From positions 1 to 45,601 of the forward strand of contig NZ_VWXK01000044.1 of NCBI RefSeq assembly GCF_011752565.1: a stretch of 45,601 nucleotides of DNA, written 5' to 3'. The stretch is from Pantoea sp. Ap-967 (lineage in GTDB: Bacteria > Pseudomonadota > Gammaproteobacteria > Pseudomonadales > Pseudomonadaceae). Shown here piece by piece: positions 33,264 to 41,157 of this stretch (position 1 is its first letter; each line of letters begins with the position of its first letter). Both the position numbers and the translations under genes were made by a program. Below the pieces are notes generated by a model that worked only from the letters and a program-made list of their open reading frames with translations, searched no databases and was not told the origin of the DNA.

Positions 33264-35732
33264 ATGCCGTTTCGTCACATCCGCAATGCCGGATTCAGGG
33301 TCAGCCTGCTGAGCGTCGCCATCACCGCCACACCGGCCTGGGCCGAGGACGAGGTGGTCGAGCGGGTCGAGGTGATTGGCCAGGCCGCCAGCATCGACAA
33401 GGCGCTGCGCGAGCAGAAAACCGCCGACAGCATCAAGAGCGTGGTGCATGCCGATGGCGTCGGCCAACTGCCCGACGACAACGCGGCTGAAGCCTTGCAG
33501 CGCATTCCCGGCCTGTCGGTGGAGCGCGACCAGGGCGAAGGCCGTTTCGTCAGCGTGCGCGGCATTGCCCCGGACCTCAACAGCGTGACCATCAACGGCA
33601 CCCTGGTCCCGGCGCCTGAAGGCGACCGCCGCGCCGTGGCACTGGACGTGCTGCCGGCTGAGCTGGTGCAGTCGCTGTCGGTGGTCAAGACCCTGACTCC
33701 CGACATGGACGCCAACTCGCTCGGTGGCACCATCGAAGTGGAAAGCCTGTCGGCCTTCGACCATGACGGGCTGTTCTATACCCTCAGCGGCGAAGCCAGC
33801 CACGACACCAACGTCAGCCGCAACAGCCCGAAATTCTCCGGCGCGGTGAGCGACCGCTTCAGCCTGGGTGATGGCGTGAACAACTTCGGCGTGGCCGCGG
33901 CGTTCAGCTGGCAGAAGCGCAAGTTCGGCTCCGACAACGTCGAAACGGGTGGCAAATGGGACTTCGACGATGGCGCCCGGCTTGAGGAAGTCGAAGCCCG
34001 CGACTACCAAATCACCCGCGAGCGCACCGGCCTGGGCCTGAACTTCGACTACCAGCCCGACGATTTTTCCAGCTATTACCTGCGCACCCTCTACAGCAAG
34101 TTCAAGGACACCGAAACGCGCAATGCCCAAGGGCTGGAGTTCGCCGACCCGCAAGGCAGCGGCCAGCGTGGCGAAGCCGAAGGCTGGCGTGACCTGAAGT
34201 CGCGTGAAGACACCCAGGAAATTCAATCTTATGTGCTGGGCGGCGAGCGCCTGATCGACCGTTGGACCGTCAGTGCCCAAGCCGGCTACAGCCAGGCCAC
34301 CGAGAAAGACCCCGGCGGCATTGCCGGCGCCAAGTTCGTTGGCGATTTTGACGAGGTGGGTTTCGACGGCACGCGCAAGCCGCGCCTGAGCGTGGGCAGC
34401 GCGTTCTACGACCCGGCCCGCTTCACCCTCGATGAAGTGGAATGGGAAAAGGTCAGCGGCAAGGACCAGGAAAAGAACATCCGCCTGGACCTGGCCCGCG
34501 ACTACGATTTCGCCGATGCCGCCCAGGTCAAGTTCGGTGGCAAGCTCAGCCGCCGCGACAAGACCAGCGACACCGAAACCTGGGTGTATGACGACTTCGA
34601 CGATGTCAGCCTGGCCAATTACCAGGGCGGCAATGTCGACTACGCCCTGGGCAACTACGGCAATGGCATCAGTGCCAGCGCCATCAAAGGCCTGATCGGC
34701 AGCCTCGACCGGGCGGCGTATTACGATGAGGAAGCGTCGCGCATCAACGACTTCGACATGCGCGAAGACATCAACGCTGCCTACCTGATGAACACCGTCG
34801 ATATCGGCGATCTGCGCCTGATCGCCGGCTTGCGCTACGAGGGCACCAAGTTCAACGCCAAAGGCACCGGCCTGCGCGATGGCGTGTACGAAAGCATCGA
34901 CAGCAGCAACCGTTACGACCACTGGTTGCCGGGTTTGCATGCGCGCTATCAGCTGACGCCGGCCACCGCGCTTCGCGCCGCCTGGACCAACACCGTGGTG
35001 CGCCCGACCTTTGGCCAGCTGGCCCCAGGCTTCGTCATCGACGACAGCGACGCCTCGTTCGGCAACCCCACGCTCAAACCGCTGGAGTCGATGAACCTGG
35101 ACTTCGGCATCGAGCACTACATGGGGCGTGCCGGCACCGCCTCGGCGTTCCTGTTCTACAAGGACATCGACCATTTCATCTACAGCACCGACCTGGCCGG
35201 CACCGGCGACTGGGTTGACTTCGACGAGGCGCTGACCTTCGAGAACGGCGGTGGTGCCAGGCTGTACGGCCTGGAACTGGCCTACTCGCAGAAGTTCGAC
35301 TGGCTGCCGGCACCGTGGGACGGCCTGCTGGTCGGCGCCAACCTGACCCTGAGCAAATCCCACGCAACCCTCGAAGGCGCGGGCGGCAAGCGCGGCATCG
35401 ACCTGCCGAACCAGTCCGACACCGTGGGCAACGTCATGCTCGGCTGGGAAAACGACCGCCTCAACCTGCGCTTGGCGGCCAACTACAAGTCCGGCTACCT
35501 GCTGGAGGTTGCAGCCCTCGACGACAAGGCCCACGACCAGTACGCCGACGACCAGGTGCATGTCGACTTCAAGGCCGGTTACTTCCTCACCCCTGAGCTG
35601 CAGCTGACCTTCGAGGCGCAGAACATCTTTGACGAGCCCTATTACGTGTACAGCGGCCACCGACGCTACAACGCCCAGTACGAGGAATACGGCCCGACCT
35701 ACAAGATCGGCCTGACGCTCACCCATTTCTGA
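33264..35732 (+). CDS. TonB-dependent receptor of the phytase operon
   Basis: This 822-residue outer-membrane receptor has a signal peptide (MPFRHIRNAGFRVSLLSVAI, cut after AWA at 27), a possible TonB box (VVERVEVIGQ), and a plug with ALQRIPGLSVERDQGEGRFV, VRGIAPDLNSVTINGTLVPA and KTLTPDMDANSLGGTIEVES. That plug signature is the one of large carbohydrate/phytate-type receptors (the TonB-Xanth-Caul class) rather than siderophore receptors. The barrel ends YKIGLTLTHF with terminal Phe. AAGGTGG precedes the ATG at 33264. It is the first gene of an operon with phytase, ExbB, ExbD and TonB, so it probably imports phytate, a lower inositol phosphate or a metal-phytate complex. Confidence 0.87.
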   Translation: MPFRHIRNAGFRVSLLSVAITATPAWAEDEVVERVEVIGQAASIDKALREQKTADSIKSVVHADGVGQLPDDNAAEALQRIPGLSVERDQGEGRFVSVRGIAPDLNSVTINGTLVPAPEGDRRAVALDVLPAELVQSLSVVKTLTPDMDANSLGGTIEVESLSAFDHDGLFYTLSGEASHDTNVSRNSPKFSGAVSDRFSLGDGVNNFGVAAAFSWQKRKFGSDNVETGGKWDFDDGARLEEVEARDYQITRERTGLGLNFDYQPDDFSSYYLRTLYSKFKDTETRNAQGLEFADPQGSGQRGEAEGWRDLKSREDTQEIQSYVLGGERLIDRWTVSAQAGYSQATEKDPGGIAGAKFVGDFDEVGFDGTRKPRLSVGSAFYDPARFTLDEVEWEKVSGKDQEKNIRLDLARDYDFADAAQVKFGGKLSRRDKTSDTETWVYDDFDDVSLANYQGGNVDYALGNYGNGISASAIKGLIGSLDRAAYYDEEASRINDFDMREDINAAYLMNTVDIGDLRLIAGLRYEGTKFNAKGTGLRDGVYESIDSSNRYDHWLPGLHARYQLTPATALRAAWTNTVVRPTFGQLAPGFVIDDSDASFGNPTLKPLESMNLDFGIEHYMGRAGTASAFLFYKDIDHFIYSTDLAGTGDWVDFDEALTFENGGGARLYGLELAYSQKFDWLPAPWDGLLVGANLTLSKSHATLEGAGGKRGIDLPNQSDTVGNVMLGWENDRLNLRLAANYKSGYLLEVAALDDKAHDQYADDQVHVDFKAGYFLTPELQLTFEAQNIFDEPYYVYSGHRRYNAQYEEYGPTYKIGLTLTHF

Positions 35733-35761
35733 TTCGCAGCCTTTAGGGATTTTGCCTGCTC

Positions 35762-37654
35762 ATGCGTATGTTCACCTTGTCCATGCTGGGGTTGTCCGTT
35801 GCCCTGGCCCAAGGCGCCGCCAGTGCCGCGCCAAGCCTGACCCTGGAACGCACCCCGATTGACGCCCAGGCCAGCCAGTGGCTCGCGCCGGCGCCTGCAC
35901 TGAAGCAGGGCGGGCGCCTGCAACTGGCTGCCAAGGCCTTGCAAGTGCTCGATGGCCAGGGCCGCGTGCTCGGCGAGTTGCCCGGCCGCTTCGAAACCCT
36001 CGACCACCGTGCCGAGGGTGATGGCCTGCTGGTCGCCACGCTCGACAAGCAGCGCCAGCAGGCTTTGCTGGCACGCTTCGATGCATCAAGCGGCTGGGGC
36101 GCGCCGCACTACCTGCCCGCCACGCGCTATGCCATCGAAGGCCTGTGCCTGTACCGCGACAGCGCCGCCAACGATTTTCTGTTCCTGGTGGGCGAGGAGG
36201 GTATCGGCGAGCAGTGGCTGGTTGCCGAACACGCCCAGCCGCTGGCCGAGGCACGCCTGGTGCGCACCCTGAGCCTGCCGCCGCAAAGTGCCTTCTGCCA
36301 GGTGGAGGACGCCAGCCACAGCCTGTTCATCAATGAAGAGAACGTTGGCCTGTGGCGCTACCCAGCGGCTGCAGAAGCCCCCTTGCTGCGCGAACCGGTG
36401 GACCTGGTGGCACTGTTCGGTGGCCTGGCCAAGGCGGTTGCAGGCATGGCCGTGGTACCGGGTGGCTTGCTGGCACTGGACCCCGCCGCCAGGGCCTTGC
36501 ACCTCTACCAGCGCAGCGCCGGGCAATGGCTGCGCGCTGGCACCCTCAGCCTGCAAGGGCTAAAGGAGCCAGAGCAGGTCAGCGCGCGTGTCGCCGGCAA
36601 GGGCCTGGAACTGTTGCTGGCCGACGACCAGGGCACCCACCGCGGGGTGCTGGGCTGGGCGCCGCAAGCGCCGCACAGCCAGCCGCCGGTGGCGCAGGTC
36701 AAGGCGTTGGCGCAAACCGACGGCGTTCCAAGCCTGGGCGATGCGGCAGATGACCCGGCCATTTGGGTTCACCCTCGCCAGCCGGCGTTGAGCCGTGTGT
36801 TTGGCACCGACAAGAAGGGCGGGCTGCTGGCCTACGACCTGCAGGGCAAGCAGCTGCAGGACCTCAGGGTAGGGCGGCTGAACAATGTCGACGTCCGCGG
36901 CGGTTTCCAGTACGGCGCGCACCAGGTCGACCTGGCCGTGGCCAGTAACCGCGACCGTAACAGCCTGCACCTGTTCGCCATTGATCCGGCCAGTGGCGAG
37001 CTCAGCGACATCGGCCAGGTGCCGACCGAACTCAAGGAAATCTACGGCCTGTGCCTGTTCAAGGACAGCGATCAGGCCATCCACGCCATCGCCAACGACA
37101 AGGACGGCCGTTTCGTTCAATACCGGCTCGATGCCAGCAATGGCCAGGTGACCGGCACGCTGGTGCGCAGCTTCAGCACCGCGACCCAGTCCGAAGGCTG
37201 CGTGGCCGATGACCGTAGCCAACGCCTGTTCATCGCCGAGGAAGATGTCGCGGTGTGGACGTTGGACGCCCGCGCCGAGGGCTCGACCCAACTGGACAAA
37301 GTACTCGGTGTCGGTGGCCCGGTGCAGGACGACATCGAAGGCCTGGCGCTGTACCACGGCAAGGGCGGCGACTACCTGGTGGTTTCCAGCCAGGGTAACG
37401 ACCGCTACGTGGTGGTCGATGCCGCCCCTCCGTATCGCCTGCGCGGCAGCTTCCAGGTCGGCCTCAATGGCGCCTTGGGCATCGACGGCGCTTCGGAAAC
37501 CGATGGCCTGGAAGTGACCTCGGCCAACCTCGGCGGGCCTTGGGCCGAAGGCTTGCTGGTGGTGCAGGACGGGCGCAAGCGCATGCCCGAAGGCAAGCAG
37601 AACTACAAATACGTGCCCTGGGCGGCAGTGGCCCAGGCCCTGGGGCTGAATTGA
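35762..37654 (+). CDS. Beta-propeller phytase with two propeller halves
   Basis: The C-terminal part (about 312-630) is a beta-propeller (3-)phytase: it removes phosphates from inositol hexaphosphate with calcium. Motifs are DDPAIWVHP (330-338), FGTDKKGGL (347-355), NNVDVR (374-379), ASNRDRNSL (394-402), EIYGLC (426-431), SEGCVADD (477-484), AEEDVAVW (492-499), DDIEGL (523-528) and SSQGNDRY (542-549). The N-terminal part (about 25-310) looks like a worn duplicate: EGLCLYRD (126-133) and FINEENVGLW (189-198) mirror EGLALYHG and FIAEEDVAVW, but the acidic metal ligands are mostly missing. A signal peptide (1 to about 22) sends it to the periplasm or outside. It follows the receptor gene by 29 bases. 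Confidence 0.9.
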   Translation: MRMFTLSMLGLSVALAQGAASAAPSLTLERTPIDAQASQWLAPAPALKQGGRLQLAAKALQVLDGQGRVLGELPGRFETLDHRAEGDGLLVATLDKQRQQALLARFDASSGWGAPHYLPATRYAIEGLCLYRDSAANDFLFLVGEEGIGEQWLVAEHAQPLAEARLVRTLSLPPQSAFCQVEDASHSLFINEENVGLWRYPAAAEAPLLREPVDLVALFGGLAKAVAGMAVVPGGLLALDPAARALHLYQRSAGQWLRAGTLSLQGLKEPEQVSARVAGKGLELLLADDQGTHRGVLGWAPQAPHSQPPVAQVKALAQTDGVPSLGDAADDPAIWVHPRQPALSRVFGTDKKGGLLAYDLQGKQLQDLRVGRLNNVDVRGGFQYGAHQVDLAVASNRDRNSLHLFAIDPASGELSDIGQVPTELKEIYGLCLFKDSDQAIHAIANDKDGRFVQYRLDASNGQVTGTLVRSFSTATQSEGCVADDRSQRLFIAEEDVAVWTLDARAEGSTQLDKVLGVGGPVQDDIEGLALYHGKGGDYLVVSSQGNDRYVVVDAAPPYRLRGSFQVGLNGALGIDGASETDGLEVTSANLGGPWAEGLLVVQDGRKRMPEGKQNYKYVPWAAVAQALGLN

Positions 37655-37724
37655 TCGCCCGGCCTGTCATGCCGGCGCAACCTGATTGCCTTTGACTGTG
37701 AACCGAACTGAAAGGATAGCTGCA

Positions 37725-38435
37725 ATGCAAACCCCGACTCCGCTCGAACACACCACGCTCTGGAGCCTGGTCAGCGACGCCAGCCTGGTGGTCCAGGCCG
37801 TGATGCTGTGCCTGGTCCTGGCCTCGCTGCTCAGCTGGTACCTGATTATCCAGCGCGGCACCCGCCTGCGCCGCAGCCAAGCGCACAGCAAGGCGTTTCT
37901 CAAGCAGTTCCGCGAAAACGAGGTCGGCCAGCTGTACCAGGGCCTCAAGGCGCAACAGCCGCACACCGATGCCGGCCTGCAACGGATCTTCGTCGCCGGC
38001 TACCAGGCCTTCCAGCAGTTGCAGCCAGGCCAGCAGCCTGACAGCGTGCTCGAAGGCGTCGAGCGCGGCCTGCTGGTGGCCATTGCCGAGCAGGAGGAGC
38101 GCCTGGAGCAGGGCCTGCCATTCCTCGCCACGGTCGGCTCGGTCAGCCCCTACATCGGCTTGTTCGGCACGGTGTGGGGCATCATGAATGCGTTCCTTGG
38201 CCTGTCCCAGGTGCAGCAGGCGACCCTTTCCACCGTGGCTCCCGGTATCGCCGAGGCGCTGATCGCGACCGCCATCGGCCTGTTCGCGGCGATTCCGGCG
38301 GTGATGGCCTACAACCGCTTCTCGGCCAGCAGCCAGACCCTGATTGGCCGCTATTACGCCTTTGGCAACGAACTGCAGGGCCGCTTGCAGCGGCGCCTGC
38401 AAGGCCAGGCGGGCAGCCTGGCGGCAGCGGCCTGA
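37725..38435 (+). CDS. exbB: ExbB/TolQ-family proton channel protein
   Basis: This 236-residue inner-membrane protein has three membrane segments (about 18-42, 127-150, 170-195) and the MotA/TolQ/ExbB core FLATVGSVSPYIGLFGTVWG IMNAF plus GIAEALIATAIGLFAAIPAV. It harvests the proton gradient with ExbD to energise TonB. AAAGGA lies 8 bases before the ATG, after a 70-base gap behind the phytase gene. The exbD gene follows after 13 bases. Sequence resembles TolQ slightly, but the neighbours (TonB and a receptor) argue for an Exb role dedicated to this operon. Confidence 0.88.
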   Translation: MQTPTPLEHTTLWSLVSDASLVVQAVMLCLVLASLLSWYLIIQRGTRLRRSQAHSKAFLKQFRENEVGQLYQGLKAQQPHTDAGLQRIFVAGYQAFQQLQPGQQPDSVLEGVERGLLVAIAEQEERLEQGLPFLATVGSVSPYIGLFGTVWGIMNAFLGLSQVQQATLSTVAPGIAEALIATAIGLFAAIPAVMAYNRFSASSQTLIGRYYAFGNELQGRLQRRLQGQAGSLAAAA

Positions 38436-38448
38436 GGAGGAACGCGCG

Positions 38449-38892
38449 ATGCTCGCCAAACCTGTGCGCAAGCATGGCCTGAAGGCCGAAATGAACGTGG
38501 TGCCCTACATCGATGTGATGCTGGTGCTGCTGGTGATCTTCATGGTCACTGCGCCGATGCTGGTGCAGGGCGTGCAGATCGAACTGCCCAAGGTGGCGGC
38601 AGAGGCGCTGCCAGCGCCCGGCCAGCAACGCATCGTCACCCTGTCGGTCAAGGCCGATGGCAGTTACTACTGGAACCTGGGCCATGAGGTCGATGCCACC
38701 CGGCAGACCGACAGCGCCGTGGACACCGCACAGATGCGCGAGAAGATCGCCGCCCTGGTCGCCCAGGACCCACAAACCCAGGTGTACCTGCGTGCCGACC
38801 GTAATACCGATTACGCGGCGGTGGTAGCCGGCATCGCCGAGCTGCAGCGCGGTGGCGTCAGCCGCCTGGGCCTGATCACCGAGGCCCCTTGA
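38449..38892 (+). CDS. exbD: ExbD/TolR-family protein
   Basis: This 147-residue protein has a short cytoplasmic start (with KAEMNVVPYIDVMLVLLVIF), one membrane helix containing the conserved proton-carrying Asp (Asp22 in YIDVMLVLL), and a periplasmic domain ending in GIAELQRGGVSRLGLITEAP. It works with ExbB to energise TonB. GAGGAGG precedes the ATG. It is followed by tonB with the stop and next start 2 bases apart. Confidence 0.88.
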   Translation: MLAKPVRKHGLKAEMNVVPYIDVMLVLLVIFMVTAPMLVQGVQIELPKVAAEALPAPGQQRIVTLSVKADGSYYWNLGHEVDATRQTDSAVDTAQMREKIAALVAQDPQTQVYLRADRNTDYAAVVAGIAELQRGGVSRLGLITEAP

Positions 38893-38894
38893 AC

Positions 38895-39647
38895 ATGAGC
38901 AGCCTGACCTTCGGCAACCGCGCCTGGCGTGAGCATGGTGCGGCATTCGGTGTGGCCCTGGCACTGCATGCCGGGCTCGCCTACCTGTTGATCAACTTGT
39001 CGCCCACGCCGCTGTTGCCTCCTGCGCCGGCACCGGTGATCCAGACCCAGTTGGTAGCGCTGCCTGCGCCTGTGGCAGTGCCTGAACCTGCAGTGGTCGC
39101 GCCGCCCGTGGCTGCACCGGTGGTCGAGCAGCCACAACCGCCAAGGCCCAAGGCACAGCCCCCGGTGGTTGACGAAGCGGCTATGGCGCTCAAGCGCGTG
39201 CAGCAGCAACAGCGCGAACAGCAACGCCAGGAACAGGCCCGGCAACAGCGTGAGGAGGCGCAAAGGCGTGAGCAGCAACTGGCCCAGCAGGAGCAGGCGC
39301 GTCAGCAGCAGGCACATGAGGCCCAGGCCCGCGAGGCGGCGGCGCAAGCCCAAGCCCGTGCAGCCGCTGAAGCTGCCAGCCGCCAATACCTGCCGATCGC
39401 CAAGCAAGCGCCGGATTATCCGCAGCGGGCCTTGGACCGAAACATCGAGGGGGAGTGCACGGTCACCTACACGGTTACCCCGCAAGGCCAGGTGAGTGAC
39501 CCGCAGGTGGTCGGGCAGTGCCACCCGCTGTTCGTCCAGCCATCGCTGGCGGCCGCCAAGCGCTTCCGCTACCAGCCCAGGGTGGTGAACGGGCAGGCGG
39601 TGGCGGTGGCCAATGTGAAGAACACCTTCACCTACAAGATCCGCTGA
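38895..39647 (+). CDS. tonB: TonB-family protein of the phytase operon
   Basis: This 250-residue protein has an N-terminal membrane anchor (about 18-36), a Pro/Ala-rich part (40-95), a long Gln/Arg/Glu/Ala-rich probable coiled coil (about 100-165, QQQQREQQRQEQARQQREEA type) and the TonB C-terminal domain from about 170 (LPIAKQAPDYPQRALDRNIE, GECTVTYTVTPQGQVSDPQV, PSLAAAKRFRYQP). The mixture of a TolA-like helical spacer with a TonB end is notable. A TTG at 38889 overlapping the exbD stop is an alternative start; the ATG at 38895 has GAGG 10 bases upstream and is preferred. It should energise the receptor at 33264. Confidence 0.85.
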   Translation: MSSLTFGNRAWREHGAAFGVALALHAGLAYLLINLSPTPLLPPAPAPVIQTQLVALPAPVAVPEPAVVAPPVAAPVVEQPQPPRPKAQPPVVDEAAMALKRVQQQQREQQRQEQARQQREEAQRREQQLAQQEQARQQQAHEAQAREAAAQAQARAAAEAASRQYLPIAKQAPDYPQRALDRNIEGECTVTYTVTPQGQVSDPQVVGQCHPLFVQPSLAAAKRFRYQPRVVNGQAVAVANVKNTFTYKIR

Positions 39648-39660
39648 GCGCCGCCACCCT

Positions 39661-39749
39661 CTGTAGGAGCGGGCTTGCCCCGCGAACACCGGCGCAGCCG
39701 GTGCCATCCACCGCGGTGCTTGCTTCGCGGGTCAAGCCCGCTCCTACAG
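39661..39749. repeat. Compound REP element, copy 2 (right flank of the phytase block)
   Basis: CTGTAGGAGCGGGCTTGCCC CGCGAA, then CACCGGCGCAGCCGGTGCC, CACCGCGGTGC, and TTCGCGGGTCAAGCCCGCTC CTACAG. Its reverse complement is nearly the same as the element at 31341-31444. It lies 13 bases after tonB and may terminate the operon or protect its mRNA 3' end. Confidence 0.88.
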
Positions 39750-39886
39750 GTTCCACCCAGTGGAACAACATTCGATTGTGCTGCCACGCCACTCGCGTTT
39801 AGCTGTCGCCAAGCACGACCTGCCTTCCCCGTCGTGATCTCAAGCGAACAACAAGAACGGGACCCACCCGCGCGAGGAGATTCCCC

Positions 39887-41062
39887 ATGCTGAAACACCA
39901 GCACATCCTGGCCTGGCTGAACGACGTGGCCAGCGACCTGCACGCCATCCGCCACGACATTCACGCCCACCCCGAACTCGGCTTCGAGGAAAGCCGCACT
40001 TCGGCGCTGGTGGCCACGCTGCTCAAGCAGTGGGGCTACGAGGTGCACACCGGCATCGGCAAAACCGGCGTGGTCGGCGTGCTGCGCAACGGCAGCAGCA
40101 CGCGCCGGCTGGGCCTGCGCGCCGACATGGACGCGCTGCCGATCATCGAGGCCACCGGCGCTGCCTATAGCAGCCGCCACCAGGGCTGCATGCACGCCTG
40201 CGGCCACGACGGCCACACCACCATGCTGCTGGGGGCTGCGCGCTACCTGGCGGCAACCCGGCAATTCGACGGCACCCTGACGCTGATCTTCCAGCCCGCC
40301 GAGGAAGGCCAGGGCGGCGCCGAGGCGATGCTGGCCGACGGCCTGCTGGAGCGCTTTCCCTGCGATGCGCTGTTCGGCATGCACAACATGCCGGGCTTGC
40401 CGGCCGGGCAGCTGGGCTTTCGCGAGGGGCCGATGATGGCTTCCCAGGACTTGCTCACCGTGACCCTAGACGGTGTGGGAGGCCATGGTTCGATGCCGCA
40501 CCTGACGGTCGACCCGCTGGTGGCAGCGGCCAGTGTGGTAATGGCCCTGCAAACAGTGGTAGCGCGCAATATCGATGCCCAGGAGGCGGCAGTGGTGACC
40601 GTGGGCGCGCTGCAGGCGGGCGAGGCGGCCAACGTGATTCCCCAGCAGGCATTGCTGCGCCTGAGCCTGCGCGCGCTGGACGCCCAGGTGCGGGCGCAAA
40701 CCCTGGAGCGGGTGCGCGCAATCATCGTAAGCCAAGCCCAGAGCTTCGGCTGCACCGCCACCATCGAGCACCGCCCAGCCTACCCGGTGCTGGTCAACCA
40801 TGCCGCGGAAAACGCCTTTGCCCACCAGGTTGGCGTCGAGCTGCTGGGCGAAGGCAAGGTCGATGGCAACACCCGCAAGCTGATGGGCAGCGAGGATTTT
40901 GCCTGGATGCTGCAACGTTGCCCCGGCGCCTACCTGTTCATCGGCAACGGTGTGCAGCGGCCGATGGTGCACAACCCCGCCTATGATTTCAACGACGACA
41001 TCCTGCTGACCGGGGCCGCCTACTGGGGCGCGCTGACCGAGCGCTGGCTCGCACCGGCCTGA
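39887..41062 (+). CDS. M20-family amidohydrolase (hippurate/N-acyl-amino-acid hydrolase type)
   Basis: This 391-residue cytoplasmic enzyme hydrolyses an amide bond in an N-acyl amino acid or related molecule (relatives: hippurate hydrolase, IAA-amino-acid hydrolase, AmhX). Metal and catalytic sites are GLRADMDALPI (Asp80/Asp82), the GCMHACGHDGH motif (Cys105, His107, His110), QPAEEG (Glu139-Glu140), His in FGMHNMPG and the C-terminal GSEDFAWMLQ. The lid domain has GVGGHGSMPHLTVDP. Length and motifs are complete. GAGGAG precedes the ATG by 8 bases. It begins an operon with an MHS transporter and an amidase, implying a pathway for an imported amide. Confidence 0.88.
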   Translation: MLKHQHILAWLNDVASDLHAIRHDIHAHPELGFEESRTSALVATLLKQWGYEVHTGIGKTGVVGVLRNGSSTRRLGLRADMDALPIIEATGAAYSSRHQGCMHACGHDGHTTMLLGAARYLAATRQFDGTLTLIFQPAEEGQGGAEAMLADGLLERFPCDALFGMHNMPGLPAGQLGFREGPMMASQDLLTVTLDGVGGHGSMPHLTVDPLVAAASVVMALQTVVARNIDAQEAAVVTVGALQAGEAANVIPQQALLRLSLRALDAQVRAQTLERVRAIIVSQAQSFGCTATIEHRPAYPVLVNHAAENAFAHQVGVELLGEGKVDGNTRKLMGSEDFAWMLQRCPGAYLFIGNGVQRPMVHNPAYDFNDDILLTGAAYWGALTERWLAPA

Positions 41063-41157
41063 CACTTCCCTTTGATTCCTGCCGTTGGACCCCGGGCGCA
41101 GCCGTGCCCGGGCGATCACCTGAACGTTGCTGGTCAACAGATGATGGAGTGTTCCCC

